DNA of 64,000 nt from Pengzhenrongella sp031582905 (GTDB lineage: Bacteria; Actinomycetota; Actinomycetes; Actinomycetales; Cellulomonadaceae), in assembly GCF_031582905.1 (NCBI RefSeq), contig NZ_CP133990.1, forward strand, positions 2,480,001 to 2,544,000, read 5' to 3'. A program made the translations under genes and the position numbers. Under the pieces are notes generated by a model. It saw only the letters and a program-made list of their open reading frames with translations, searched no databases and was not told the DNA's origin. Shown piece by piece: positions 1-9,821 of the stretch; position 1 is the first letter of the stretch; each line of letters starts with the position of its first letter.

Positions 1-832
1 CCGCGACGCTCGCCGAGTCCTCGGCCATCTCGGTGAGCAGCCGCAGCAGGACCACCTGCTCCTCGAGGGCCTCGAGAACCGGACCCAGGCTACGCGTGAA
101 GTCGTTGGGGCCCCGCGCGAGGTTCGCGGTGCCGGCCAGCACGATGCGCTCCTCGCTCTCCTGGGCGAGCGTCTCCTCGACGATCTCGGTGACCGCGGTC
201 ACCAGCGGGCGGGCGTCGGGCTCGAACACCTCGGGCAGGTGGGCGAGCAGCGTGATGAGCTCGGCGAGCCGGTGCCCGACGGCGAGCGCGTTGAGCCGGG
301 CGCGCAGCTCGCCGACGACGGCCTCGGACGGCGCGGTCGCGAGCTCGAGCGTGCGTTGCTCGACGCGACCGGTGTCCGTGATGATCACGACGAGCAGGCG
401 TCGTTCCCCCACCGGCACGAGCTCGAGGTGGCGCATCGCGGAGCGACGCAGCGACGGGTACTGCACGACGGCGACCTGCTGCGTGAGCTGGGCGAGCACG
501 CGCACGGATCGGTCGACGACGTCGTCGAGGTCGACGGCCTCGTCGATGAACGCCTGGATGGCCCGCTTCTCCGGACCGGACAGCGGCTTCACCGTGGACA
601 GGCGGTCGACGAAGAGGCGGTAGCCCTTGTCGGTCGGCACCCGCCCCGCGGACGTGTGCGGCTGCGCGATGTACCCGCCCTCCTCGAGGGCGGCCATGTC
701 GTTGCGGATGGTGGCCGGGGACACCCCGAGCGCGTGGCGCTCGACGAGCATGCGGGAACCCACGGGCTCGCGCGTCTGGACGTAGTCCTCGACGATCGCC
801 CGCAGCACCTCCAGCCTGCGGTCCTCGCTCAT
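1..832 (-). CDS. hrcA: Heat-inducible transcription repressor HrcA (3' end cut by window edge)
   Basis: HrcA represses class I heat-shock genes by binding CIRCE operators and depends on GroEL for folding. The reading frame begins MSEDRRLEVLRAIVEDYVQT, followed by a winged-helix segment (ALGVSPATIRNDMAAL) at about residues 35-50 and the GAF-like dimerisation region with GRVPTDKGYRLFVDRL near residue 62. About 277 codons are present and the C-terminus lies outside the window, against roughly 340 residues in the family. The ATG at 832-830 follows a GAGGTG ribosome site. A CIRCE element lies about 40 bp upstream, so the gene is probably autoregulated. In this group hrcA is normally followed by dnaJ, which would be off the left edge. 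Confidence 0.95.
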   Translation of the reverse strand, partial: MSEDRRLEVLRAIVEDYVQTREPVGSRMLVERHALGVSPATIRNDMAALEEGGYIAQPHTSAGRVPTDKGYRLFVDRLSTVKPLSGPEKRAIQAFIDEAVDLDDVVDRSVRVLAQLTQQVAVVQYPSLRRSAMRHLELVPVGERRLLVVIITDTGRVEQRTLELATAPSEAVVGELRARLNALAVGHRLAELITLLAHLPEVFEPDARPLVTAVTEIVEETLAQESEERIVLAGTANLARGPNDFTRSLGPVLEALEEQVVLLRLLTEMAEDSASVA

Positions 833-869
833 CACACCTCCCGCCGATCCGGCCCGCCCGGGGACCGGG

Positions 870-896
870 GTAGCACTCGCTGGTCGTGAGTGCCAA
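870..896 (-). promoter_or_regulatory. CIRCE operator upstream of hrcA
   Basis: TAGCACTC (871-878), nine spacer bases, then GAGTGCCA (888-895) matches the CIRCE consensus TTAGCACTC-N9-GAGTGCTAA with changes only at the outer ends. It sits directly upstream of hrcA, where HrcA is known to bind. Confidence 0.93.
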
Positions 897-1009
897 TTCT
901 ACGTCGTCGGGCCGGGGGCGCCCGACGGGTGCCGACGCGCCGGCGCCCGTCGGCGCCGGTCGGCGCCCCGCGGTGGAGGTCGCGGGGCGCCGATGGAGGC
1001 TGGGACGGG

Positions 1010-1183
1010 TCAGCCGGCGGAGGTCATCGCGCCGCGCACCTGCGCGGCGAGCTCGGGGCTGACGTCGCCGATGCCGTGGTCCTGCCGTGCGTGCGTGGCG
1101 ACGGCGGCGAGGATCTCCTCGGTGCTGCCGTGGAACGTCATCGCGCAGCCGGGCACGAGGTCGCCGCAGCGGAACTTCTTCAT
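1010..1183 (-). CDS. DUF1059 family small protein
   Basis: A 57-residue protein starting MKKFRCGDLVPGC and ending VRGAMTSAG. The FRCGD-x-VPGC motif and the HARxDHG segment (residues 31-37) are the hallmarks of DUF1059, a family of small soluble proteins of unknown function. The two cysteines (6 and 13) could bind metal; that is inference. The ATG at 1183 has an AGGAGA ribosome site six bases upstream. It lies 70 bases downstream of the EAL gene on the same strand and may be co-transcribed with it. Confidence 0.85.
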   Translation of the reverse strand: MKKFRCGDLVPGCAMTFHGSTEEILAAVATHARQDHGIGDVSPELAAQVRGAMTSAG

Positions 1184-1253
1184 GGGGTTCTCCTGTCGTG
1201 GGTCTGCCGCCGGACGGGCGTCCGCGGGAGTCGTGGGGTCGGGTCGATGGCGG

Positions 1254-2380
1254 CTACGACACGCGACCGAGCAGGTGCTCGACGAGGTCGCGCACCTCGA
1301 GCACGCCAAGGACGCCGCCGCGCACGTCGGTGCACACCAGGGTGCGGAGTGCCAGCGCAGCGGGCGCGTCATGGCACGGCGCAGGACGTCGGCCGGGGAC
1401 GACGACGGCGCGACGAGCATCGCCGGCACGTGGTGCGCACGTCCCGCCGGGTCGACCACGACGACGGACACGGCCCGCCCCTGCGCGTCGGCCAGCACGC
1501 ACGCCGACCCGGCGTCGTCGGCGCGCCCGTCCAGCGGCCGCACGGTGGCGGGTCGCAGCAGGGCGAGCACGTTGTCACCGAACTCGACCCGCGCCTGCGC
1601 GTCGGCGATGAACTGCCGGGCGTCGTCGGCGAGGCCCGGCCACCCGTCGGCGGGACGACCCACCGCCCAGCCCTGCACGAGCGGCACCCCCATCCGGATC
1701 ACCTCCGCGAGCTCGCCGTGGGTCTCGATCCCCTCGGCGAGGACCCAGGCGTCGAGCTGGCCGGCGAGGTCGCCGACGAGCTGCACGACCGCCTTCTTCA
1801 TGGGGTCGCGGTCGATGCCGGTCACCAGCGCGCGGTCGAGCTTGATGAGGTCCGGGCGCACCTCGATCATGCGGGCCAGGCCGGAGTGGCCCTGCCCCGC
1901 GTCGTCCATGGCGATGAGGCCGCCGACCTCCCGGACGGCGTCCAGCGCCCCCGAGAGCACCACGGTGTCGCCGCCGGACACGTGCTCGGTGAGCTCGACG
2001 ACGACGCCGTCGAGGCGCCCGTTGCCCAGCAGCGCGTCACGCACGTCCGGGCGGGCGAGCAGGTGCGGCTCGATGTTGACGGTGCAGAAGCTCCCCGGGG
2101 GCAGGCCGGGCCGCAGCCGGTGCAGGACGTGCAGCACCTCGACGGTCAGCGGGCCGTCGAGGTCGCGCGCCCGAGCGGCCTCGAACCACACGTCCGGGGA
2201 GCGGACCGGCGGTCCGTCGAACCGCGCGAGCATCTCGTAGCCGCCGACGCGGGCCTGGGCGACGTCGATGATGGGCTGGGCGACGAGCCGCAGACCGTTC
2301 CCGGCGAGGACCCCGCGCAGCGCCGGCTCCCACACCGGGTCGGCGGTCACGGCCGTGCGCACCCCGGCGTCGTGCGTCAT
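1254..2380 (-). CDS. EAL-domain protein with C-terminal CBS-like region (apparent frameshift near 1365)
   Basis: A cyclic-di-GMP phosphodiesterase-type protein of about 375 residues. The EAL domain occupies roughly residues 15-240, with YEMLARFDG in place of E-A-L, the metal/loop motif MDDAGQGHSGLARM, LIKLDRALV and VLAEGIET. The C-terminal 120 residues end in GGVLGVLEVRDLVEHLL, which looks like the last strand-helix of a CBS domain. This tail is reached only by changing frame near 1365; without the change the frame would run on into DUF1059. I read it as an indel rather than a real fusion. The ATG at 2380 (MTHDAGVRTAV) is preferred; a GTG at 2437 is possible. Catalytic competence is uncertain because the first motif is EML. 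Confidence 0.75.
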
Positions 2381-2546
2381 CGAAGGTCGCTCCCGTATCC
2401 GGCCCGACGGTCGAGCCTGTCCCTGCGTATCGGTCACCGCGCCCCGGTGATGAGCGCCGGGCCGGTGCGACCTGCGCCGAGGGGACGGCCCCGGTGTGCG
2501 CGTGTCCCTCGGCCGGGTCCGCGCACCGGCTGCCTAGGCTCGCCCG

Positions 2547-3409
2547 GTGAGCCACGACCGCTACGGAACCGACGTCCTCGCCTCCGGATCGACCGGCGCG
2601 CACCGCCCCCGTCGCCCCACCTCGGCGCCCGTGCCCGCCGAGCCCGGGCTGGTCGTCGAGGAGGTCACCTCGGGGTGGGTGGGCGCCGTCGTCCGCGTCG
2701 AGAAGACCGGCGGCATGCACGTCGTCGTCCTCGAGGACCGCCGGGGCGCGACCCGCAGCTTCCCGCTCGGCCCGGGGTTCTGGGTCGACGGCGCCCCGGT
2801 CGTCCTGACTCCCCGGCACCGCGCACGACGGCGCCGGCCCGCCCCACCCGGACGGCGTCCGGGTCGCGCGCCGTGCACGGCGCCCGCGCCCGGGTCGCCC
2901 GCGGCAGCCGCATCTGGGTCGAGGGGAAGCACGACGCGGAGCTGGTCGAGAAGGTGTGGGGCGACGACCTGCGGATCGAGGGCGTCGTCGTCGAGCCGCT
3001 GCACGGCGTGGACGACCTCGCGGGCGCGATCCGCGACTTCGCCCCCGAGCCCGGGCGACGGCTCGGCGTGCTGGTCGACCACCTCGTGCCCGGGTCGAAG
3101 GAGAGCCGGATCGCCGCCGAGGCGGTGCGCGCCGCTCCGGCCGGGACGGTGACGGTGCTCGGGCACCCGTACGTCGACGTCTGGCAGGCGGTGCGGCCCG
3201 AGCGCGTGGGCCTGACGGCGTGGCCGGTGATCGAGCGCGGGACGGAGTGGAAGCTCGGCATCCTGCGCGAGCTCGGCTGGCCCGCCGCCGAGCAGGCCGA
3301 CGTCGCGCGTGCGTGGCAGCGGATCCTCGGGTCGGTGCGCAGCTACGCCGACCTGGAGCCGTCCCTGCTGGGCCGGGTCGAGGAGCTCATCGACTTCGTC
3401 ACCGCCTGA
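2547..3409 (+). CDS. DUF3097 family protein (apparent frameshift near 2815)
   Basis: An actinobacterial DUF3097 protein of about 287 residues, function unknown. The N-terminal part (MSHDRYGTDVL, then AEPGLVVEEVTSGWVGAVVR) reads in one frame to about residue 90. After a one-base-type break the conserved core continues as RGSRIWVEGKHDAELVEKVW, then LGVLVDHLVPGSKESRIA and GHPYVDVWQAVRP to the stop. The WVEGKHDAELVEKVWGDDLR block resembles a Toprim-like fold, which would suggest nucleic-acid metabolism; this is inference. Its position beside hrcA and hemW/lepA is conserved in Micrococcales. The GTG at 2547 is the likely start. Confidence 0.82.
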
Positions 3410-3598
3410 CCGGCCGGCGCGCACCCCGCCGACCGGGGCTGACCGAGCGGACCTCGGCCGACCAAGCCGCACGAGCCGGCTCAGGGTCGGCTCAGGGGCG
3501 GATCGGGGTTCGATGGGGGACGTCGCACCTGCCGCGCCCCGGGCGCGCCTCGCTAGGGTCGAGGCGACGCACAGCGCATCCACGAGGAGCTGATCGGT

Positions 3599-4255
3599 GT
3601 GAGCACGACCCCCGAACACCCGCAGGACCCGGCCTCGGGCGGCTACCCGCCACCGCCCCCCGGTTCGGCCCAGGCCGGTTCGGCGCAGCCCGCGGACGGC
3701 CCGCCCCCGCGGTCGACGCCGCCGCCGTCCGGGTCGACGCCGCCCTCGGACCAGGCGCCGCCCTCGAGCTCGACGCCGCCCGGTGACGCCGGGTACCCAC
3801 CGCCGCCGGGCTACGGGCCGGGCGGTCCCGGGCAGGGCGGCTATGGGCAGGGCGGCTACGGGCAGGGCGGCTACGGGCAGGGCGGCACGCCCGGGGGCTA
3901 CCCGCCGTCCGCGTACGGGCAGGCCGCACCGCTGTCGCCGTCGGACCAGCGCGCGCTGGCGGTCGCCTCCCACCTCGGCGGCATGTTCGTGTCGTTCCTC
4001 GTGCCGCTGATCGTGTGGCTCGTGTTCCGGAGTCGGGGCGCCTACCTCGAGGACCAGTCCAAGGAGGCCCTGAACTTCCAGATCACCCTGTTCATCGGGT
4101 ATGCGATCGGGTTCGTCACCTTCATCATCGGCATCGGCTTGATCATCGTCCCCCTCGTCTACCTCTTCGGTTTCGTGATGGCGATCATCGCGGCGGTCGC
4201 GGCAGCGAAGGGCGAGCCGTACCGGTACCCGCTCACGCTGCGACTCATCAGCTGA
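3599..4255 (+). CDS. DUF4870 family membrane protein with Pro/Gly-rich N-terminus
   Basis: A 218-residue protein. Residues 1-115 are a low-complexity Pro/Gly/Tyr/Gln extension containing four GQGGY units. Residues 118-218 are the DUF4870 (Tic20-like) domain: SDQRALAVASHLGGMF, then three hydrophobic helices around FVSFLVPLIVWLVF, ITLFIGYAIGFVTFIIGIG and IIVPLVYLFGFVMAIIAAV, with the family signature KEALNFQ between the first two. The GTG at 3599 follows GAGGAG at 3584-3589. Function is unknown. A strong hairpin follows the stop. Confidence 0.85.
   Translation: MSTTPEHPQDPASGGYPPPPPGSAQAGSAQPADGPPPRSTPPPSGSTPPSDQAPPSSSTPPGDAGYPPPPGYGPGGPGQGGYGQGGYGQGGYGQGGTPGGYPPSAYGQAAPLSPSDQRALAVASHLGGMFVSFLVPLIVWLVFRSRGAYLEDQSKEALNFQITLFIGYAIGFVTFIIGIGLIIVPLVYLFGFVMAIIAAVAAAKGEPYRYPLTLRLIS
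3830..3889 (+). repeat. Four 15-bp in-frame tandem repeats
   Basis: Four head-to-tail units of gggcagggcggctac (the first ends in tat, the last in cacg) encode GQGGY repeats in the DUF4870 protein. Copy number could vary between strains without shifting the frame. Confidence 0.85.
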
Positions 4256-4276
4256 CCCCGGTCCGCTCCGCGGACC

Positions 4277-4310
4277 CGAGCCCCGCCGCCCTCGTGGGCG
4301 GCGGGGCTCG
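4277..4310. terminator. Bidirectional hairpin between DUF4870 and hemW
   Basis: A perfect 14-bp G+C stem (cgagccccgccgcc / ggcggcggggctcg) with a six-base loop lies between two convergent genes, so it can end transcription of both. There is no clear T-run, as is usual at this GC content. Confidence 0.75.
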
Positions 4311-4350
4311 CGTACGCCGGACGCCGACCCGTCGGGGTCCGGCGGCAGCG

Positions 4351-5589
4351 TCAGTCGGTGAGCGTGCGCACCACGGCGTCGGCGAGCAGCCGGCCGCGGC
4401 GGGTGAGGAGCACGCGCGGCTCGGCGGCGCCGGCACCCAGCGCCGCCCGCCCGTCCACCAGACCGTCCGCGACGAGCCCGGCGACGTCGCGCCGGGCGCG
4501 CGCCGACAGGGTGCCCAGCGGCAGCCCCTCGGCGAGCCGGACGCCGAGCATCACGCGCTCGAGCTGGGCGGAGCCGGGCTCGAGCTCCTCGCGGCCGGCG
4601 GCGGGCGACAGGCCCGCCTCGAGACGGCCGGCGTAGGCCCGCGGGTGCTTGACGTTCCACCACCGCACGCCGCCCACGTGCGAGTGCGCGCCGGGGCCCA
4701 CGCCCCACCAGTCGTCGCCGCGCCAGTACGCGAGGTTGTGCCGGCAGGCGTCCGCCGGGGTGCGGGCCCAGTTGCTGACCTCGTACCAGTGCAGACCGGC
4801 CTCGGCGAGCATCGCGTCGGCCACCTCGTACTTGACCGCCTGGTCCTCCTCGGACGGCAGCGCGACCTGGCCGCGACGCACCTGGCCGGCCATCTTGGTG
4901 CCGGGCTCGACGACGAGCGCGTACGCCGAGACGTGGTCGACGTCGGTCGCGAGCGCCGTCGCCACGCTGGTGCGCCAGTCGTCGAGCGACTCCCCCGGCG
5001 TGCCGTAGATGAGGTCGAGGGAGACGGCGAGCCCGGCGTCCGTGGCCCACCGGACGACGTCCGGGATGCGCCGCGGGTCGTGCGTGCGCTCGAGGGTCGC
5101 GAGCACGTGCGGGACGGCGGACTGCATCCCGAAGGACACCCGGGTGAAGCCGGCCGCGGCGAGCCGCTCCAGCGACGCCGGCGTGACGGAGTCCGGGTTC
5201 GCCTCCGTCGTCACCTCGGCGCCGGGCGCGAGGCCCCAGGTGCCCCGGACGGCGTCGAGCAGGCGGGCGAGGTCGTCCGCGGGCAGCACGGTCGGGGTGC
5301 CACCGCCGACGAACACCGTCGAGACGGGGCGCCCGGGAAGGCCCGCGCGGTCCATGACCCGCCCGGCCAGCGCGATCTCGCGCAGCGCGGTGTCGGCGTA
5401 CGCGACCTGGCTCGCGCCGCCGCCGAGCTCGGCGGCGGTGTAGGTGTTGAAGTCGCAGTAGCCGCAGCGGACCGTGCAGAACGGCACGTGCAGGTAGACG
5501 CCGAAGGCGCGCGCGTCGGCGCCGTCGACCACGGACGACGGCAGGGCGCCGTCGTCGGGCGAGACGTCGCCGACGGGGAGAGCGGGCAT
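4351..5589 (-). CDS. hemW: Radical SAM protein HemW (coproporphyrinogen III oxidase-like)
   Basis: HemW is a radical SAM haem chaperone, long annotated as oxygen-independent coproporphyrinogen oxidase. The 412-residue protein has the cluster motif VPFCTVRCGYCDF (CX3CX2C, residues about 35-47), the SAM-binding VFVGGGTPTVL near residue 95, TTEANPDS, and RVSFGMQS. A HemN C-terminal domain with YEVSNWART and WWGVGPGAHS follows. The ATG at 5589 lies five bases past the lepA stop, so the two form an operon (lepA first), a conserved pairing in actinobacteria. Length is normal. Confidence 0.93.
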   Translation of the reverse strand: MPALPVGDVSPDDGALPSSVVDGADARAFGVYLHVPFCTVRCGYCDFNTYTAAELGGGASQVAYADTALREIALAGRVMDRAGLPGRPVSTVFVGGGTPTVLPADDLARLLDAVRGTWGLAPGAEVTTEANPDSVTPASLERLAAAGFTRVSFGMQSAVPHVLATLERTHDPRRIPDVVRWATDAGLAVSLDLIYGTPGESLDDWRTSVATALATDVDHVSAYALVVEPGTKMAGQVRRGQVALPSEEDQAVKYEVADAMLAEAGLHWYEVSNWARTPADACRHNLAYWRGDDWWGVGPGAHSHVGGVRWWNVKHPRAYAGRLEAGLSPAAGREELEPGSAQLERVMLGVRLAEGLPLGTLSARARRDVAGLVADGLVDGRAALGAGAAEPRVLLTRRGRLLADAVVRTLTD

Positions 5590-5594
5590 GCGGG

Positions 5595-7466
5595 CTACTT
5601 CTTCTTCGCGTCCTTCGCCGCACCGTTGTCCGAGGACAGCGCGGCGATGAAGGCCTCCTGCGGGACGTCGACCCGGCCGATGGTCTTCATGCGCTTCTTG
5701 CCCTCCTTCTGCTTCTCCAGCAGCTTGCGCTTGCGGGTGATGTCACCGCCGTAGCACTTGGCCAGGACGTCCTTGCGGATGGCGCGGATGGTCTCGCGGG
5801 CGATGACCCGCGCGCCGACGGCGGCCTGGATGGGCACCTCGAACTGCTGGCGCGGGATGAGGTCCTTGAGCTTGCCGGCCATCATCACGCCGTAGGCGTA
5901 GGCCTTCTCCTTGTGCACGATCGAGGAGAACGCGTCGACCTGCTCGCCCTGCAGCAGGATGTCGACCTTGACCAGGTCGGCCGCCTGGTCGCCGACGGGC
6001 TCGTAGTCCAGCGACGCGTAGCCGCGGGTCTTGGACTTCAGCTGGTCGAAGAAGTCGAAGACGATCTCGGCGAGCGGGAGCGTGTAGCGCATCTCGACGC
6101 GCTCCTCGGACAGGTAGTCCATGCCGAGCAGGTCGCCGCGGCGGGTCTGGCACAGCTCCATGACGGCGCCGATGAACTCCGACGGGCACAGGATCGTGGC
6201 CCGCACGATCGGCTCGCGGACCTCGCCGATCTTGCCGCCGGGGAACTCGCTGGGGTTGGTGACGGTGACGACGCTCTTGTCCTCGAGGGTGACCTCGTAC
6301 ACGACGTTCGGCGCGGTCGAGATGAGGTCGAGGTCGAACTCGCGCTCGAGCCGCTCCCGGACGATCTCCAGGTGCAGCAGCCCGAGGAAGCCCACCCGGA
6401 AGCCGAAGCCCAGCGCGACCGACGTCTCGGGCTCGTAGTTGAGAGCGGCGTCGTTGAGCTTGAGCCTGTCCAACGCGTCGCGCAGCACGGGGTAGTCCGA
6501 GCCGTCGATCGGGTACAGCCCTGAGAAGACCATCGGCCGCGGGTCGTGGTAGCCGCCGAGCGACTCCGCCGCCGGCTTCGACGCGTTCGTGACGGTGTCG
6601 CCGACCTTGGACTGGCGCACGTCCTTCACGCCGGTGATGAGGTACCCGACCTCGCCGACGCCGAGCCCCTGGGTGACGATGGGCTCCGGGGAGATGACGC
6701 CGATCTCGAGCAGCTCGTGCGTCGCACGGGTCGACATCATGACGATCTTCTCGCGGGGCGAGAGGTTGCCGTCCTTGACCCGCACGTACGTCACGACGCC
6801 GCGGTAGGTGTCGTAGACCGAGTCGAAGATCATCGCGCGAGCCGGGGCGTCGGGGTCGCCCGTGGGGCCGGGGATGGTCGCGACGATCTTGTCGAGCAGC
6901 TCGACGACGCCCGCGCCGGTCTTCCCCGAGACCCGCAGGCAGTCCTCCGGCTCGCCGCCGATGAGCTTGGCGAGCTCCTCGGCGTACTTCTCGGGCTGCG
7001 CGGCAGGCAGGTCGATCTTGTTGAGCACCGGGATGATCGTGAGGTCGTTCTCCATCGCCAGGTACAGGTTGGCGAGGGTCTGCGCCTCGATGCCCTGGGC
7101 GGCGTCGACCAGGAGGACGGCGCCCTCGCACGCGGCGAGCGACCGGGACACCTCGTAGGTGAAGTCGACGTGCCCGGGGGTGTCGATCATGTTGAGCGCG
7201 TACGGCGTCCCGTCGAGCTCCCACGGCATGCGCACGGCCTGCGACTTGATCGTGATGCCGCGCTCGCGCTCGATGTCCATGCGGTCCAGGTACTGCGCAC
7301 GCATCTGCCGGGCGTCCACGACCCCGGTGAGCTGCAGCATCCGGTCGGCGAGCGTCGACTTGCCGTGGTCGATGTGCGCGATGATGCAGAAGTTGCGCAG
7401 GAGCTCCGGCGGGGTCGCCGCCGGCTGGATGCGCTGGGTGAGCGCTGCGCTGGGGATCGGGGACAC
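5595..7466 (-). CDS. lepA: Elongation factor 4 (LepA)
   Basis: LepA/EF4 is a ribosome-associated GTPase with back-translocation or biogenesis roles. G motifs are clear: FCIIAHIDHGKSTLAD (G1), RGITIKSQ (G2), DTPGHVDF (G3) and NKIDLPAA (G4). The body carries the EF-G-like domains and the LepA-specific C-terminus (YGGDITRKRKLLEKQKEGKK) that enters the peptidyl-transferase centre. About 623 residues from the GTG at 7466 (VSPIPSAALTQRIQP), which agrees with orthologues; the frame is open to another GTG at 7541, but I see no ribosome site there. It is cotranscribed with hemW. Confidence 0.95.
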   Translation of the reverse strand: MSPIPSAALTQRIQPAATPPELLRNFCIIAHIDHGKSTLADRMLQLTGVVDARQMRAQYLDRMDIERERGITIKSQAVRMPWELDGTPYALNMIDTPGHVDFTYEVSRSLAACEGAVLLVDAAQGIEAQTLANLYLAMENDLTIIPVLNKIDLPAAQPEKYAEELAKLIGGEPEDCLRVSGKTGAGVVELLDKIVATIPGPTGDPDAPARAMIFDSVYDTYRGVVTYVRVKDGNLSPREKIVMMSTRATHELLEIGVISPEPIVTQGLGVGEVGYLITGVKDVRQSKVGDTVTNASKPAAESLGGYHDPRPMVFSGLYPIDGSDYPVLRDALDRLKLNDAALNYEPETSVALGFGFRVGFLGLLHLEIVRERLEREFDLDLISTAPNVVYEVTLEDKSVVTVTNPSEFPGGKIGEVREPIVRATILCPSEFIGAVMELCQTRRGDLLGMDYLSEERVEMRYTLPLAEIVFDFFDQLKSKTRGYASLDYEPVGDQAADLVKVDILLQGEQVDAFSSIVHKEKAYAYGVMMAGKLKDLIPRQQFEVPIQAAVGARVIARETIRAIRKDVLAKCYGGDITRKRKLLEKQKEGKKRMKTIGRVDVPQEAFIAALSSDNGAAKDAKKK

Positions 7467-7652
7467 GCTGGCGTCGACTCCACGGTGGTCGGGGTGCGGC
7501 GGGGTGCGCGCAAGGACAGGGTCCCCATCGTCCCACGTCACCCCGAGTCGGCCCGACCAGTCGGCGCGGGCGGGGCCTCATACCCTCGCGTGCTGAGCCG
7601 ATAGGGGGACTGCGGGACTTTTCACCCGCTCGTCGGGGAAGAGGTCGTGGTC

Positions 7653-9821
7653 ATGTCGTCGGGCACTCAGTTGTCGTCGGGCACGCACATGCCGTCGGGC
7701 ACGCAGGTCGTCCGTCTCACCGCGGACGCGCTCGACGCGTTGCAGGAGGGCGTCCTGCTCAGCGACGCCGCGGGGCGGGTCGTCGACGCCAACGCCGCGG
7801 CGAGCCGGATCCTCGGCCTGCCGCCGGAGGACCTCGTCGGACGCCCGGTCGCCGTCGTCGGCGGTGACCCGGTCGACGTGAGCGGCGACCCGTTGCCCGA
7901 GCGCGACCACCCCACCCACCGCGCCGCCCGCACCGGTCGCACCAGCGCCGCCGTACTCGGGGTGCGGCGCCCGGCCGGGCGCCTCGTGTGGCTGCACGTG
8001 AGCGCCAGTCCCTTCACCCTCGAGGAGCCGGTCCGGCGGGGTGCGCCGCAGCCCGTCCTGACGACCTTCGTCGACATCACCGCGCAGATGCTGCAGCGGC
8101 AGGCGCTGCAGAGCAGCGAGGAGCGGTTCCGGCGCACGTTCCAGGACGCCCCGATCGGCATGTCGATCATGGCGCTGAACGGCCGGTTCCAGCAGGTCAA
8201 CACCGCGCTGACCACCATCCTGGGCCGGACGGAGGAGGAGCTGCTCGCGACCACGACCGATGCGCTCGTCCTGCCGGAGGACCGCGACCGCGACCGCGAG
8301 CAGCGGCGCGCGCTGGACGCCGGCGAGGTGGAGTCCTACCAGGTGCAGGCACGCTTCCTGCAGGGCACGGGCGAGACCGTCTGGACCCGGCTGACGGTCT
8401 CGCTCGTGCGCGGCCGGGACGGCGAGCCGCAGCACTACGTCGGGCAGATGGAGGACGTCTCGGAGGTGCGCCGCGCGCACGACCTGCTCGAGCGGCGGGC
8501 CCTCTACGACCACCTCACCGGGCTCGCCAACCGCAGCCTGCTGCTCGACCGGCTGACGCACGCGCTGGGCGTGCACGCCCGCGCCGCCACGCTCGTCGCG
8601 GTGGTCTTCATGGACCTCGACCACTTCAAGCGCATCAACGACTCCCTCGGCCACGACGCCGGTGACCGCCTCCTGACCGCGGTCGCCGCGCGGATGCAGT
8701 CAGCCGTGCGCCCGTCGGACACCGTGGCGCGCCTCGGTGGCGACGAGTTCGTGCTCGTCATGGAGGGGGTCTCCTCCGTCGACGCGGCGGGGCACGCCCT
8801 GCAGCGCGTCCTGGACACGGTGCAGCAGCCGGTGACCATCGGCGACCACGAGGTGGTCCCGAGCGTGAGCGCCGGCCTGACCGTCAGCGACGGCTCGCGC
8901 ACCGCGGACCAGGTGCTCGGCGACGCCGACACCGCCCTCTACGTCGCCAAGGAACGCGGCCGCTCGCGCTGGGAGGTGTACGACGAGGCCTACCGCACCC
9001 AGGCGCTGCACCGGCTCGAGGTCGAGCAGGACCTGCGGGCGTCGATCGGCCGCGGGGAGCTCGAGCTGCACTACCAGCCGATCGTCGATCTGCGGACCGG
9101 CGCGGTGGTGGCACTCGAGGCGCTCGTGCGCTGGCAGCATCCCCGGCGCGGGCTGCTGCTGCCCGAGGAGTTCATCGACGTGTGCGAGCAGGCGCACCTC
9201 ATGCCGTCGCTCGGGGCGTGGGTGCTGGGCGAGGCGTGCGGGTTCCTCGCCCGGCACCCCGACTTCACCGGTCAGGTGTTCGTCAACGTCTCGCCGCGTC
9301 AGATCGGGCGGGCGGACCTCTCGCGCGTGGTGCGCGACGCGCTGACGACGCACCGCATCGAGCCGCACCGCCTCGGGCTGGAGATCACCGAGAGCGGCGT
9401 CCTGCAGGCCGCCGGGTCGGCGCGCCTGGACCTCGAACGGCTCGCGTCGATGGGCGTGACGCTGGTGCTGGACGACTTCGGCACGGGGTACTCGGCGCTG
9501 TCGTCCGTCCTCTCCGCGCCGGTCGACGGCCTCAAGCTGGACCGCTCCTTCACCGCCCGGCTGGGTGACGACGGCGCGGCGGACCGCATCAGCACCGCGA
9601 TCGCGGCACTCGCCGAGTCGCTGCGCCGGTACGGCGTCGTGGAGGGTGTGGAGACGACCGAGCAGCGCGACCGTGCCCTGGCGCACGGGTGGACGCACGG
9701 GCAGGGGTGGCTCTTCGGCCACCCGGTGCCCGAGGACGGCGTCGCTGCCGTGATGGCCGGGCCGTCGGCTCCGCGGTCGGCGGGCGACGTGCCGCCGGAC
9801 GCGGCCGTGACGCGGGTGTGA
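7653..9821 (+). CDS. PAS-PAS-GGDEF-EAL cyclic-di-GMP turnover protein
   Basis: A 722-residue soluble sensor/turnover enzyme. Two PAS domains come first (about residues 20-140, with DAAGRVVDANAAASRILG, and 150-275, with RFRRTFQDAPIGMSIM). A GGDEF diguanylate cyclase domain follows (280-440), with DHLTGLANR, FMDLDHFKRINDSLGH and an intact RLGGDEF active site at about 361-366. The EAL domain (455-700) has LEALVRW at about 488-494, LEITESG, VLDDFGTGYSAL, LKLDRSF and GVVEGVET, so both catalytic signatures are kept. No membrane segment is seen. GGGGAAGAGG lies about eight bases before the ATG at 7653. It is transcribed divergently from lepA. Confidence 0.93.
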   Translation: MSSGTQLSSGTHMPSGTQVVRLTADALDALQEGVLLSDAAGRVVDANAAASRILGLPPEDLVGRPVAVVGGDPVDVSGDPLPERDHPTHRAARTGRTSAAVLGVRRPAGRLVWLHVSASPFTLEEPVRRGAPQPVLTTFVDITAQMLQRQALQSSEERFRRTFQDAPIGMSIMALNGRFQQVNTALTTILGRTEEELLATTTDALVLPEDRDRDREQRRALDAGEVESYQVQARFLQGTGETVWTRLTVSLVRGRDGEPQHYVGQMEDVSEVRRAHDLLERRALYDHLTGLANRSLLLDRLTHALGVHARAATLVAVVFMDLDHFKRINDSLGHDAGDRLLTAVAARMQSAVRPSDTVARLGGDEFVLVMEGVSSVDAAGHALQRVLDTVQQPVTIGDHEVVPSVSAGLTVSDGSRTADQVLGDADTALYVAKERGRSRWEVYDEAYRTQALHRLEVEQDLRASIGRGELELHYQPIVDLRTGAVVALEALVRWQHPRRGLLLPEEFIDVCEQAHLMPSLGAWVLGEACGFLARHPDFTGQVFVNVSPRQIGRADLSRVVRDALTTHRIEPHRLGLEITESGVLQAAGSARLDLERLASMGVTLVLDDFGTGYSALSSVLSAPVDGLKLDRSFTARLGDDGAADRISTAIAALAESLRRYGVVEGVETTEQRDRALAHGWTHGQGWLFGHPVPEDGVAAVMAGPSAPRSAGDVPPDAAVTRV

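Noticed and set aside
1010..2437. A single 475-residue EAL-DUF1059 fusion protein
   Set aside because: The linking 60 residues are out-of-frame text; the CBS-like ending of the EAL protein exists in another frame with its own stop, and DUF1059 has its own ribosome site.
2561..5623. A 1,020-codon open frame on the minus strand across DUF3097, DUF4870 and hemW
   Set aside because: It is antisense or out of frame to three recognisable genes and has only Arg/Ala/Gly-biased composition, a usual artefact of very high GC.
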